The notes beneath the pieces were generated by a model. The model was not told the DNA's origin, searched no databases, and saw only the letters and a program-made list of their open reading frames with translations. The translations under genes were made by a program, and so were the position numbers. Source: Camillea tinctor (Eukaryota; Ascomycota; Sordariomycetes; Xylariales; Xylariaceae). From it: 64,000 nt of DNA. Positions 1 to 10,281 of the stretch are shown here, piece by piece. The DNA lies in NCBI GenBank assembly GCA_022578605.1, contig MU394074.1:434001-498000 (forward strand), in the 5' to 3' direction. Within the stretch, counting starts at the first letter, position 1; each line of letters starts with the position of its first letter.

Positions 1-745
1 CCAGCTTGCTGCAAAGCAGGTGGGGCCTATAAAGCTAGAAAGTATTGTCCCAGCGGGGGAGCCTCGAGAAGCATGATTTTGTTCTATCTAGTCGCTTCAA
101 CGCTGCTATTTTTCTTGATGGATGTGCGTCCCGCACGCGGCTTTTTGTATGATAACCGAGGTGAAAGGCATATAAATGTTGTTACGATGATATGCCCTTG
201 TATTTTATGTGTATATGAGAAAAGAACAGCTTGGTGTGGGAACATGGGGAGGGGTAAGGGGGCTACCTGGTTAGATAGGGTCAGATCAGACTAGAATAGA
301 CTACCCTAGACTTTGCGTATGTGGATATCATGTCATTGGAGAAATGCGTATTGGATATAAATCAATTGATGGGGAGGGGCGGGGTTGTGATACATCCCCC
401 CTTTCTCGGACCTAGTGCTTCCCCCTTTTCTAATCTCCGGTCAGATTTGTGTGTAAATAGACTACTACATACCAGGTTTACCCCGGACCCGGATCCGGAT
501 GACTAACAACTGGTGACTTTCGGGATGGGAGTAATAACCCATGTCTCCTTTGAGCGGGATGTAGGTGATTGAATTATTTGAGAATGTATAATATATGATG
601 TTTGTTCGGTTTGGTAGAGTATTTTTTGTTCCGTTTCGACGCATCGCTGTGAGTATTGTGACGAAACTGATTTACTGCATGTAATAAGTATATGTCAGGG
701 GTTAGGAATGGATAAAGAAGGTTTTTGTATATAGGTAACGGTTAG
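1..745. other. Left-edge spacer, possibly with decayed ATPase sequence
   Basis: No credible gene is visible. The short ORFs at 73-294 and 321-506 have no domain signature. At about 625-675 one frame reads FRRIAVSIVTKL, which loosely resembles the arginine-finger segment (SRIHVSI.Y.KL) that precedes the downstream fragment in fungal AAA ATPases. It may therefore be a decayed upstream part of that gene. The resemblance is weak. Confidence 0.35.
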
Positions 746-1536
746 ATATCGAACAGGCGGAGAAGATATTCCGTGCCAACATGACACGCTTACAACAGAC
801 CGAACAGCAACAGTATGAAGCAACGCAAGACCCACCACTTTTCATCCTGGAGCAAGATGTCATGAGATTCGTTAGAGATCACTACAGCAAGCATCCAGGT
901 TATAAAGGTGCTTGGAATAGCCGGCAGATCAGAAATGGATTCACGATAGCGGCATCTCTCGTAAGGTCCGAAGCTGAGCAGCCCGATACGATCGGTACAA
1001 ATTTTCAACCACAGCTACGGGCATCACACTTCGAACGAGTTGAAAGTTACATGGATGAGCTTGATCGCTTTCGTGCTCATGTGCTGGATGGAGACGATGC
1101 TCGTAAGGCATTTCTCAACGGAGAGCGCGATGATGATTATGAAAATCAGAAAAAGAACAAGAACGTTCCGAATACCGCGAGCCAATTCAGTCTGCCACAG
1201 TTTATGTACATGAGTCCTCAACTGCCTGCTCAGAATGGCGAAGGTGGCCCTCATCCTATTCGAACTAGCTTTGGTCAACCAGCACAATTCTCAACTCAGC
1301 CATCCGTGCTATCGAGCCACGCCCGATCTCATCTAAGTCAAACTACAGGCCAGTTTCCCATACCACAAGAAAACACAATGCCTAACATCCCTATATCGAC
1401 TCAGACCCGGGGGCCGTATATAGTGGTGGGCTCACCACCGCAGGATAGCGTACGTCGGCCGTTCGTAGAAAGTCAAAATTCGACGACAGGTCCAGGGACG
1501 TTTCAAAGCGCCTACCAACCTTCGAGTCACATTTGA
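746..1536 (+). pseudogene. C-terminal fragment of a fungal AAA+ ATPase
   Basis: From an ATG at 781 the frame gives 251 residues. It stays open upstream to a plausible splice acceptor (GGTTAG ending at 745), adding residues that read IEQAEKIFRAN. The stretch from there through WNSRQIRNGFTIAASLV and SHFERVESYMDELDRF matches the C-terminal lid region of the large fungal AAA ATPases that carry a DUF7025-type N-terminus, where a WNGRQIRNA motif is diagnostic. The remaining 150 or so residues are a low-complexity Q/P/S-rich tail. Walker A and B motifs, sensor residues and the N-terminal domain are absent from the 745 bp upstream, so this piece alone cannot be an ATPase. It is either a truncated relic or the last exon of a gene whose other exons lie outside the window. 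The degraded upstream sequence favours a relic. Confidence 0.55.
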
Positions 1537-2603
1537 TAGGTGTATGGCATTTCGAAACGTCTGGGACGAGGGGTCTGATTGTGTATGTGTGTTTGGGTAG
1601 GGGGAGGGGGCTATCGTGTCTGAAGCGAGTTGGCTAGGTAGTCTTAATGCTTGCAGTGTGAACATGGAGGGCAGAGGCTCTTACTTTCCTAAGTTTACAG
1701 CAGCAGGAGGAACATGACATATTATGATAATGAAATTTCCATTTCACGCTATATTTACTTTTTTGCAAAGTTATTGGTTATCGTTCATAAGTTATATAGC
1801 CCATATTAGACAGATTACCTAATAACATCTAACAATCAGAAGATTGATTGAAATGCTGCACTCCGTAGCTGTCCAAACACATAGCGGAGTGAGGTACGTA
1901 CCCCGAACCCTATTGTTTTGTCACGGCTATATAAGAGCTAATTGTTAAAGATAATTGACATATGTATTTTGTCTCTACATGTTTACATGTTTGCTTCATT
2001 GTCGAAGATATAAGTGGATCCATATACCAAGCCGTGACACGGAGCATAGCCGGTAGCTCACGGCAACGGGCGACACTAGTATCTGACAACTGGCGACGCC
2101 GTCAAGCAATGGCTACGGGCTCCGGAGCCCTTGTATATAAGTCCATGGAATTCCCCAATTCCATAAGTAGGCGGCAGCTTTGATTACAATTTGGTTACTC
2201 AATACGCCGACATTACCACACGTAATTAAGACCTCTATTGTTCAGAATCCACTATACTCCTGCCAACATAAACCCTTGCGGTTAGTGGGGAAACCGACCG
2301 TCACAAACGGACAGGAACATACCAATTCCTGGGATAGTCGGCACCCATTATCCTGTAGGCTCTCTCTACTTCTACATTTATTGGTCTACAACAGCCCATA
2401 AGATACTTGTTCTCATCACAGCAAACAAGTTTTTCTGAACTCTGCCTATTTCCAACGTTTCTTTATTCTTGACAGTCCCCCCCCCCCACAAACTGAAATC
2501 CTTCAACCCGATGCATAGGGTTCTCAAAATCACGGTATTTAACCCTCAGAATTCAAAGGCATAGAAGTTGACGCGATAGTGGCTAACTCTTCGATCTATG
2601 TAG
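1537..2603. other. Spacer upstream of helicase-nuclease ORF
   Basis: No gene is supported. TATA-like octamers TATATAAG occur at 1928-1935 and about 2134-2141 and could serve the downstream ORF. A C11 homopolymer lies at 2477-2487. The short ORFs at 1962-2183 and 2180-2401 have no recognisable content. Confidence 0.5.
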
Positions 2604-4802
2604 GCTACAGCCTTGGGGCGTAGCCGTGCTCTTGGCTTCCCCGTATACCGTCGATTTACGACGCATACACGGTTATTAAAGGCTCACAAAAAACCCTTCA
2701 TCCCGTCGTTAGAACAGGAAAGGATAGCAATAGCATCAAAAACTATGAATGTCATTGTCTCTGCAGTGCCTGGATCCGGGAAAACATCGATAATTTGGGT
2801 TATTATCAAGGCAGATCCTACCGCCCGTATAGTGACCATCGTCTATAGCAGACAACTACGGGAGGAGATGTGTGAGCGCTTTAAGGAATATCCTCAATGC
2901 GAATTTTACACTTGCCATCAAGCGGCACAGGTATTGTTTGGCAAGCCCGTACCCGACGATGCAACCCTTTTGTCTATTAGACACAGCCGCAACCCACCCC
3001 AATGGACAGGGAAGCTCCCCGACATAATCATTATCGACGAGATACAGGATTCATACCCGTTGCTGTACTGGGTTCAATGTTGTCTTATTGGGACCATGAT
3101 ACTCACCACCAATCGCCTAGGTCTTAAAGCTCCTCGCTTGATAGCTCTTGGAGACGAGCGCCAAGAAATCAACCCCTTCCGTGGAGCTGATCAGAGATAT
3201 CTTGGCCACTGCGCTTCTACAATGGGTCCCTTTTCACCGTACCCTTGGAAATCTCTAACCCTGACTACGAGCTTTCGCCTCTCCCATGAAATTTGTCGTT
3301 TCATCAATTATACCTATCCAGGTGGGAAGGACTGGCTGATAGGATCACATACGGGCCCAAAGCCCATATATATCCGTGCTGATCTAAAGGAAGTGGACAA
3401 GCTTGAGAATTGGCTAGTACCCTTGATAAAGGAATACGGACCTGAAAACACAGCTATATTGGCACCCTTCATTCGTCGTCACTACAGACTTCCACCGCTC
3501 ACAAACCGTTTATCAAGGAAGTATAAGTTTCCTGTGTCAGTGCAGACTTCAGATGAGTCGAAGATGGACAATGATGTTATCCACGGCAAAATCTGTGTTG
3601 CTACCTACCATCAATTCAAGGGCAGTGAGCGCGACCTAGTGATCGTACTTGGCGCTGATGAATCGTACTTTGAATACCTTGGCCGTGACTTGCCGCGCGA
3701 TACACTACCCAACCCAGTATATGTGGCACTTACCCGAGCGAGAAAACAGCTTGTGATGGTTCAGGATTTTTCGAAGGCCCCGATGCCATGTACCCAACTC
3801 ACTCAGCTGAAAGAAACAGCCGACTACATCAATATAGCCAATGGGCAGATGGAAAAAAGTTCAGAGCCAGAGACTGACGCAAAGAACCTCCGGATCCCGG
3901 CACGGGTTTTCGTAGCACAACTAGTTCGTCATATACCTGACGAGAGCCTTAAGCCCATCTTCGATGAACATCTAATCACTACACCGATGGCCGAGCCAGG
4001 CCATCTAATCTCTGTGCCGGAAAAGGTATTGACCAACAAAAGGAAAAGACACTATGAGGCGGTAAGTGACTTGAACGGACTTGTTGCTCTTGCGGCGTAC
4101 GAGTACGAGGTCCATCATAGCCTCGTTTCTCTCGGGTTTGATTCTAAGGAACGGCCTATCATTCCAATCGACAGAGACGAACGTGCAGCTTGGCTCTGTA
4201 AAAAGGCGTGTGAATTCGAAGCCAAACTTTCCAAGTACGAATCACGCAAAATACAAATGGCAAAACACCCGTATAATTGGATGAAGGGAAGTTATCTTGA
4301 GAATATAATCAAGCGACTGGCAGGAGAGCTGCAGGTTCCGCCCGAGCTATTAAACTTTGAGCTTCCCTTAAGCTGGAAAGGGTGCGAAATTATGGAAAGC
4401 TCCGGGGAAATTGCAACGACGAAACTGTACGGGTTTGCAGATATTGTTGTCAGCACAGGGAAGCAGGCGATTATTTGGGAAATCAAGTTCAAATCTACTG
4501 ATCTCTCTCTCACCGACGCCATACAACTTGCCATTTACGGGTATCTTTGGCATACTGCGAATCCACACCAAGAGCCCCCTCGCATGTACCTATACAATGT
4601 TCGGACCGGTGAAAAAAAAGAGGTTAAAGCCAAGGGCGGTATTGCTGAACTTAAGGAGCTTATCAAAGAACTCCTCAAAGTGAAGTATTTCCCTAGGCCC
4701 AAGTCAACGAATGAGCAATTCTTAGAAGAGTGCAAGAAAATAAGAGAAGAGGTGCAGGAGTTGTTCCGTCAGATGCATGGAGGACGCAAGGGATCTACTT
4801 AG
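2604..4802 (+). CDS. UvrD-type SF1 helicase fused to PD-(D/E)XK nuclease
   Basis: One uninterrupted frame of about 730 codons carries a full set of superfamily 1A helicase motifs. Numbered from a TTG codon at 2613, these are Q motif PSLEQERIA (about 31-39), Walker A AVPGSGKTS (51-59), motif Ia TIVYSRQLREE, motif II IIIIDEIQD (about 138-146), motif III LIALGDERQEINPFRGAD, motif IV TTSFRLSHEI, motif V ATYHQFKGSERDLVIV and motif VI YVALTRARKQLV (about 370). After a linker, residues 550-660 look like a RecB/Cas4-type PD-(D/E)XK nuclease: an upstream GSYLE, then GFADIVV (607), WEIKF (about 623) and Q..IYGYL. Expected chemistry is ATP-driven 3'-5' unwinding coupled to DNA cleavage. The start is unclear. 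The first ATG inside the frame (2745) would delete the Q motif, while an in-frame ATG at 2598 is followed at once by TAG. No introns are seen. I do not recognise a named fungal gene; a mobile-element or virus-derived origin is inference. Confidence 0.8.
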   Translation, partial: ATALGRSRALGFPVYRRFTTHTRLLKAHKKPFIPSLEQERIAIASKTMNVIVSAVPGSGKTSIIWVIIKADPTARIVTIVYSRQLREEMCERFKEYPQCEFYTCHQAAQVLFGKPVPDDATLLSIRHSRNPPQWTGKLPDIIIIDEIQDSYPLLYWVQCCLIGTMILTTNRLGLKAPRLIALGDERQEINPFRGADQRYLGHCASTMGPFSPYPWKSLTLTTSFRLSHEICRFINYTYPGGKDWLIGSHTGPKPIYIRADLKEVDKLENWLVPLIKEYGPENTAILAPFIRRHYRLPPLTNRLSRKYKFPVSVQTSDESKMDNDVIHGKICVATYHQFKGSERDLVIVLGADESYFEYLGRDLPRDTLPNPVYVALTRARKQLVMVQDFSKAPMPCTQLTQLKETADYINIANGQMEKSSEPETDAKNLRIPARVFVAQLVRHIPDESLKPIFDEHLITTPMAEPGHLISVPEKVLTNKRKRHYEAVSDLNGLVALAAYEYEVHHSLVSLGFDSKERPIIPIDRDERAAWLCKKACEFEAKLSKYESRKIQMAKHPYNWMKGSYLENIIKRLAGELQVPPELLNFELPLSWKGCEIMESSGEIATTKLYGFADIVVSTGKQAIIWEIKFKSTDLSLTDAIQLAIYGYLWHTANPHQEPPRMYLYNVRTGEKKEVKAKGGIAELKELIKELLKVKYFPRPKSTNEQFLEECKKIREEVQELFRQMHGGRKGST

Positions 4803-5639
4803 GTAGATAGGCTGGCATTATGGAGTGCCTAGCACTCCTCACATTCACATAGGGCTCGAAAGCACAAACGGGATAGCTAGCCGCCTAGCGGTCTATTCCC
4901 AGTGCTAAATGAGCTATCGTGTGATGTGATATGAATGATGAAAGGGGAAAGGAATGGATGCTGAGGACCAAAATGTGTAGGAAACCTAATACTAGGACCC
5001 AAGAGTAGTCACCATGAAGTAATAGGCATTCTCCCTTATGGTTAGTGTGCGATACTTCTACATGTACATATAAGAGGCATGGAAAAATGATGTTATATTG
5101 ATGTGGGGACTAGGGGAACTAGGGACCACAATTGTGTATATAGTTCGCGATGCATTACAAGTTTGCAACAGTTTCCTTTCTTTTACATCATGGCATGTCG
5201 GCGTTACTATACAGCTTAGATCAATACATTCCTTTGCTTTTTGAATCTTTTGTGTCTCTATTTCAAATAAACAGTATGATGGTTGGGTGTCGTAGACTAG
5301 GGACATTAGTCCCTAGTCCCTCACAGCCTCATACAACTGTTGGTAGGGGGTCTCCTCTATCTCCAGTTCAATATGAATACAAAGCCAATAGTAATTTCTA
5401 CGTCCAGTCTTATAGGATCATAGATACCGGAGACCTCTAGTGTCAGCTGTTGCTAACTAACATGAGTACGCAAGAGGTACACTCTGTGTCCTTAAGATAT
5501 CCATGTTGCTTCCTAGATTCTACTTGCTGAGTCTCTTTTACATCCTCAATTTATACAGGTTCAAGAGCCAGGCGCATTATCGTGACATCTGAGGAGATCT
5601 AAGGTAATTGTTACGTGGACGGGCTAAGTACATGTAGTG
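4803..5639. other. Spacer with a perfect 10-bp hairpin
   Basis: No gene is supported. A perfect inverted repeat with arms GACTAGGGAC/GTCCCTAGTC and a 4-nt ATTA loop lies at 5295-5318. A related GACTAGGGG..ACTAGGGACC cluster sits at about 5105-5130. Confidence 0.45.
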
Positions 5640-6330
5640 TGGAGGTGTACTAACGAAAGAACCCTCATATCCGCTCTTTGAATAACGATGTGAAAATGCG
5701 TGTCTTACTAGAATACAAAAAAGCAACTTTTAATATCAGAGTGCTTGTACGCGCCGCCGTTGACCAGCGCGACCGCAGCGAACGAGCCCCATCGACACGG
5801 CTCGCAAAGATAGCCGCGGGGACAACGACACCCCAAATTGTTAAGTGGTGAGCACCTAGGTGTATTGATCGATATCAATCTTCCAACCAACTTCTCTAGA
5901 GCGGCAAGTAATAGCATGATGCCGGTTTTAACAACAAGGACCCAGAAGCCCAAGCTTCGTTGTACTGCTGTGAACTCCGCCGCTGTTAGTCCATATTCTC
6001 GGTACTTGTCATTCTTTTAGCTTCTGTATGTTGCTATGTTTTGGCCCTTCTTCTCCATCATAAGTTCAATAATATTTGGTTACGGTTTCACATCTGTTAT
6101 CGTTCCCGCTAGACTTAGACACACGCCTTATGGCTGCAGGCTGCGCGAGTGTTGGGTTGTATCCCTGAAATGCTTTTTTCGTCTATCCCTTACATGTATT
6201 TGATTGGATGCCCAGGTTGTACTGATTATTAGAAAGAAATTCCGAGCTGACACCTCGCAAGGATCCGATTTCCCGTTCAAAACGTACGAGAATGCCAGCC
6301 TATGCGGTTCTACCATTTTCATCTGCACAC
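5640..6330 (-). pseudogene. Possible decayed membrane-protein gene
   Basis: Reading leftwards on the minus strand, a stretch near 6330-6195 (residues around DPCEVSARNFFLIISTTW) ends at a possible GTAAGG donor. A second coding-like stretch starts after CTAAAAG near 6015 (residues around EYGLTAAEFTAVQRSLGFW) and runs into a hydrophobic segment (VLVVKTGIMLLLAALEKLVG). At about 5860 the plausible protein jumps to another frame (TIWGVVVPAIFASRVDGAR) with no intron of workable size between. This suggests an indel and decay. No start codon or family could be assigned, so the call rests on the coding-like character of the translation alone. Confidence 0.25.
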
Positions 6331-6437
6331 ATACCTAATGTTATATCAAGACCACACGTCCGATACGGCCGCTCATCGCTTAACTTCCACCTTGTTAGCT
6401 GCGATTCCTTCCTAGCTTATATTGGCCGAGTAGCATC

Positions 6438-8174
6438 ATGGCCGGGTTGCCACCAGGCACGGTGGGAGATGCAGTCGGTGTGCTTATTTACACCTTCATT
6501 TGCCTCTTAACCGACCTCGTTCTAATATGGTTGCTCTGGGTGCATCATGAGCGCTTTGGCTGTAAGTTATCGCCCTTTATGTTGGATCTCAAGTATTACT
6601 GAATATGCATAATGTTGTCCTGCCTATCAATTGATTCCTCGTCGACTAACCTACGAGCGCTTGAAAGATGTCGCCTTAATCGCATATTTTGTACAAATAT
6701 GTGTCATTAGCAGTATAGTCCAACAGATATATACCTATATGTATGGCAATAATTACTTGTTCATCCTTTTGACACCGCCTGAGTGACGGCTCGTCCATGC
6801 TTTTGAAACTAATGAGATTGACTCACTGCAGACACTATGAAGATATTCTGTGGGCGCAGCTGGCCTACATTAAGGCCAGCTACCCCAATGCCGAACTCAT
6901 ATTCAAAGGCGCCAATTATGGGTTGTTACTGGTCCTGTCAAATATACGTCAGTTAAACACACCTCAGCCGGAGGATTTGTGTCTACATTAGCCGCAAGGG
7001 ATGAGGATTTGAAGTACGATCATGATCGAGCTGACACCGGGACAGGTTACTTCTGCTACATTGTCGAATCGACTTATCTATTTACGTAGTAAGTGACCTT
7101 GGGCTCCAAGGCTCAACAATAACCGCATTCCGTTATTTGTACCACTAATACTAGAATCAACATGTTCAGCACCCTGCATGTCACGATGTCCATCTATGGC
7201 GTCTGGGCCAACCACCGTCGTGCTGAGCGCAGATATGTCATACTAAGCAAGATAGTCCCTCTCTTTCTGGCTGGTCTTACAATAGGCTTAGAGTACACGC
7301 CAGCTGTGCAGAGTAGCTGGACCGCATACATGTTTGTCGCAAATGTCCAAGCGGTCGGTGCATGCAGCTTCAGTATCGTGTTGATCGTCATGATACTGTG
7401 GAAGTATCTTGACATGAAGAATCTCTGGAATAATGTCAAGACCGGTCCGGTGATCGATGGTTCATCTGTTAGCTGGAAGGCGTGGATCTTTAGGGGCGGG
7501 AGGAGCAAGAACTCGAATTCCACACCGGAGCAGACCCCTCGCGCTCGGGATCGTCTGCCGAAGGTGCTTCTAGACAACAACTGGCTGGTGTGGCGCCTCT
7601 CGATCGCTATCATCTTTGTTACGTGAGTTCTAAAAGTTTCTTCCCTCCCTTCCGCCACTGCTAAGTGGTGGGCTAACACGCCTCTAACCGGCACGCTTCG
7701 TACAGGGGATTCATCTTGGCCACTGTATTGGTGCCACCGCCAGCCGAAATGGCCCGTAAACTTAACGACGACGCACCGGACCTGAGCCCTGCCACTGCAA
7801 GGTCCAGCATCACGGGTTACATTGCCGGTGTGACGCCGGGGATAGCCATTCCCATCGTATTCGGCCTCACGCCACCTTTCCGGCAGACTCTATATAAGAC
7901 GTTTATGCCCAAGCGTTGGCAAAGGAGAAACCAGGGGCACGGGAAGCAGAAGAAACCCGCTCATGTTGTTGCAGGTGTTCCCATTGCGCCAATTCCGGAA
8001 CCCCTACAAAGTTATGGGCCGTGGGCCTCGGGCATGGAGAATATGTATGAAATGAGTGCAGGGGCAAATCAACAGGAGACACCTGGGATGTCTGGTGTTA
8101 AGAGCCCGGAGATGAGGCCGGGATCCTCGCATTCGACCGCTAGCTTCGACCCGCTATTAATGTCTGAAGACTGA
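6438..8174 (+). CDS. Multi-pass membrane protein of unknown function
   Basis: Proposed exons are 6438-6561, 6668-6782, 6832 to about 6915, about 6975-7085, 7155-7622 and 7706-8174. Clear splice signals are GTAAGT at 6562, AAAG ending at 6667, GTGACG at 6783, CTGCAG ending at 6831, GTGAGT at 7623 and TACAG ending at 7705. The third-fourth exon join near 6920-6970 could not be resolved in frame. The start MAGLPPGTVGDAVGVLIYTF leads into a first hydrophobic helix. Further helices lie around DVALIAYFVQICVISSIV, IVPLFLAGLTIGL, VGACSFSIVLIVMIL, LSIAIIFVTGFILATVLVPP and ITGYIAGVTPGIAIPIVFGL. The hydrophilic C-terminal tail has about 90 residues. The arrangement resembles a receptor-like seven-helix fungal membrane protein, but no named family was recognised and a transport role is equally possible. 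Confidence 0.6.
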
Positions 8175-8976
8175 AGGCACGATCTTCATATTAGTCTATT
8201 GATGATATATGTCCTCTCCGGGAGATTGTGTTATACCCTAAATTAAACAAAATATTATTTTACAAGATGATATGCTTTCTTTAACAAATGAGGAGCACGT
8301 AAGTAAGTGTCCACAGCATAGTGGACTGGTGGGCTATAAAGAAAAGTATGTAAGGGGTATATCTGATAACTTGGTTTAAAACTAATTCTAACTCACCACT
8401 TTGATCCAATATTTTCCTATTTAGATACCAATACTCAAATGTGTCAGGTATACTGATCAAAGACCTACCTGGGAAGATTTATGTTCCCCCTTTCCCGTAA
8501 CGTAATTCTTGAATCTTCCGATCCTACGTTTCACCGGATTCTAACGGTGGTTTTCCGAATGCATTGCAACATCGAACATGCGGCAGGAGAGTGTTTACTA
8601 GGATATGCCGGTCCTGACCTGACCTTTAAGCTCCCGTACTCTGTTGTAAGGGTGTGAATTATCATTAGTTGTTGTTGCGCTGGAGAGGAAAGAGGAAAGA
8701 CGAACTCTCTCCAGGCAAACTACAGAAAGCTAACTAATTTATGTGCACTCAGGGCTAAGCTGTGTGCACGAACAAAGTGGAATGGCATATTTTGCTCCGC
8801 ATAACGCCATGTGTTATACTCTTACTTGATATCCTCATAGTGGATTCACTAGTGTCTCCATCTCCTCTACACCTTCAATACATCCATCACATACATTCTA
8901 TGACAACCAACCCCGCTAGACCAACGGCTCACAATGGTTATCCGATAAATGGCCATCAGAATTTCATAGCCGACCG
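8175..8976. other. Spacer between tail-to-tail genes
   Basis: The membrane-protein gene ends at 8174 and the kinase-like gene, on the other strand, ends at 8977, so this holds two 3' regions. No other gene is supported. Confidence 0.6.
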
Positions 8977-9955
8977 CTATGATATCAATGGGTGTATTTT
9001 ATGGCCCAGTGGTTCTTTTTCCACGTCGAACCACTCCAAGTCTTCGGCGTTTCGAACGAATACCGCTTCTGGAAACCACCTTCTATCGAATGGCAATCTG
9101 ATATCGTTCATGTCCACTAGCCTGCCCCCGCGCCAGTTTTTAACATCGATATCTATCACAAATCCCAGCTCATAAAAGAAGTCCAAAAACTCCTGGATGA
9201 AAGCAAAATTAACTTCTGCCTCTGGGACGTACTCGTAAACGATGACGGGGGACCAGCCAATACGGTCGGGTCTCTTAGGCAGTGGTGGATCAACCTCTGG
9301 GAGATCGGAATTCTTCAGCATGAGCCACCCCTTGCACTCAGGAAAACGAGGAAACTTGGGCAAAAAAGGCTGCGATGATGTCCGACCCATTTTGCTATAT
9401 TCTTCCCGACGCTCTTTGCTAAAAGCGTACACGTTTTCTTTAGCAACCTGGCGCTCTTTAGGCCCACGCACAATCATAATAGGTTGCCCAGGGTTCTTTT
9501 CAACCTCGGACATGGCCGCAGCAATCTTCTGCATCAGATCGACAATTCGCGATTCAGTTTTAAAAGGGAACGTTTTGTGAAGGTAATAATTCCCACCACC
9601 AATACATTTAGACTTAGGTATTATATCGGGAGGTGGCCGAGATGCATGCCAGAACTAGAAAAAGATGCGGGAGGTAGAAGCAGCATTAGTACAGTTGATC
9701 TTAAGTCTAGAAATATTCATACTTAATATCGAAATTACATACGACCTTCATCGCGACGGGATGACCACGATTAATTCTAGCCAAGTAAACGTGTCCCTCA
9801 TTTCCGTGGCCCAAGTACTTGAGCCACTCGATGTCCTCTACGGGAGCAGGAAATCGGCGTAATTTAATGTTTTTGAAAGCCGCCAACGTCGTTTCAGGAT
9901 CTCCGATGAGAGGAGTATGATCAATAAAATCAGATATGATTTTAGGTTCATTCAT
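8977..9955 (-). CDS. Protein kinase-like (FTA2-like) protein
   Basis: Two exons, 9743-9955 and 8977-9654, are joined in phase 0 (donor GTATGT at 9742, acceptor CTAG at 9655). They give a 296-residue protein starting MNEPKIISDFIDH. Residues about 45-71 form a kinase-like glycine loop and lysine (YLGHGNEGHVYLARINRG, then VAMKV). A hinge-like VIVYEYVP follows in the second half, and a late GFVIDIDVKNWRGGRLVDMNDI takes the place of the HRD/DFG region. A lysine-bearing N-lobe with a degenerate catalytic loop is typical of the fungal proteins annotated as kinetochore Sim4 complex subunit FTA2-like. Many of these are species-specific paralogues with no proven kinetochore role. Lack of canonical HRD and DFG suggests a pseudokinase. 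The family assignment is from memory of motif shape and is moderately sure. Confidence 0.6.
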
Positions 9956-10095
9956 TGTGGATGGAATCGTGTAGTTGTAAAATGGGCGGTGAGGTTGTGG
10001 AGGAGAATTAAGACAAGATGGGGAGAGGAGTGTTACGTTAGGATGACTAAGCAGGCCCTAGTTATTAGTTCCCCTTTTTGGGTTCAACATCCATT

Positions 10096-10137
<42 letters not shown>

Positions 10138-10281
10138 GACGCATATAGCACAATACAGATCATTATGCCCAGTGCCTCGTGTGTGTCCTAGGGCGTTATC
10201 CCCCACAAGGAGCAGGCGGCTTTTAAGTATACACAACACAGCGCTAAACAACCGGGGCATGTCTGAGGTGCATACATAGCA
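9956..10281. repeat. Spacer with (TC)11(AC)n microsatellite
   Basis: A compound dinucleotide repeat, (TC)11 followed by about (AC)9, occupies 10097-10137. No gene is supported. The spacer lies between the start of the kinase-like gene and the truncated end of the GMC relic. Confidence 0.7.

Noticed and set aside
781..2604. AAA ATPase piece and helicase-nuclease as one operon-like defence system
   Set aside because: The ATPase piece lacks every ATP-binding motif, and fungal genes are not normally co-transcribed. Proximity alone is not evidence.
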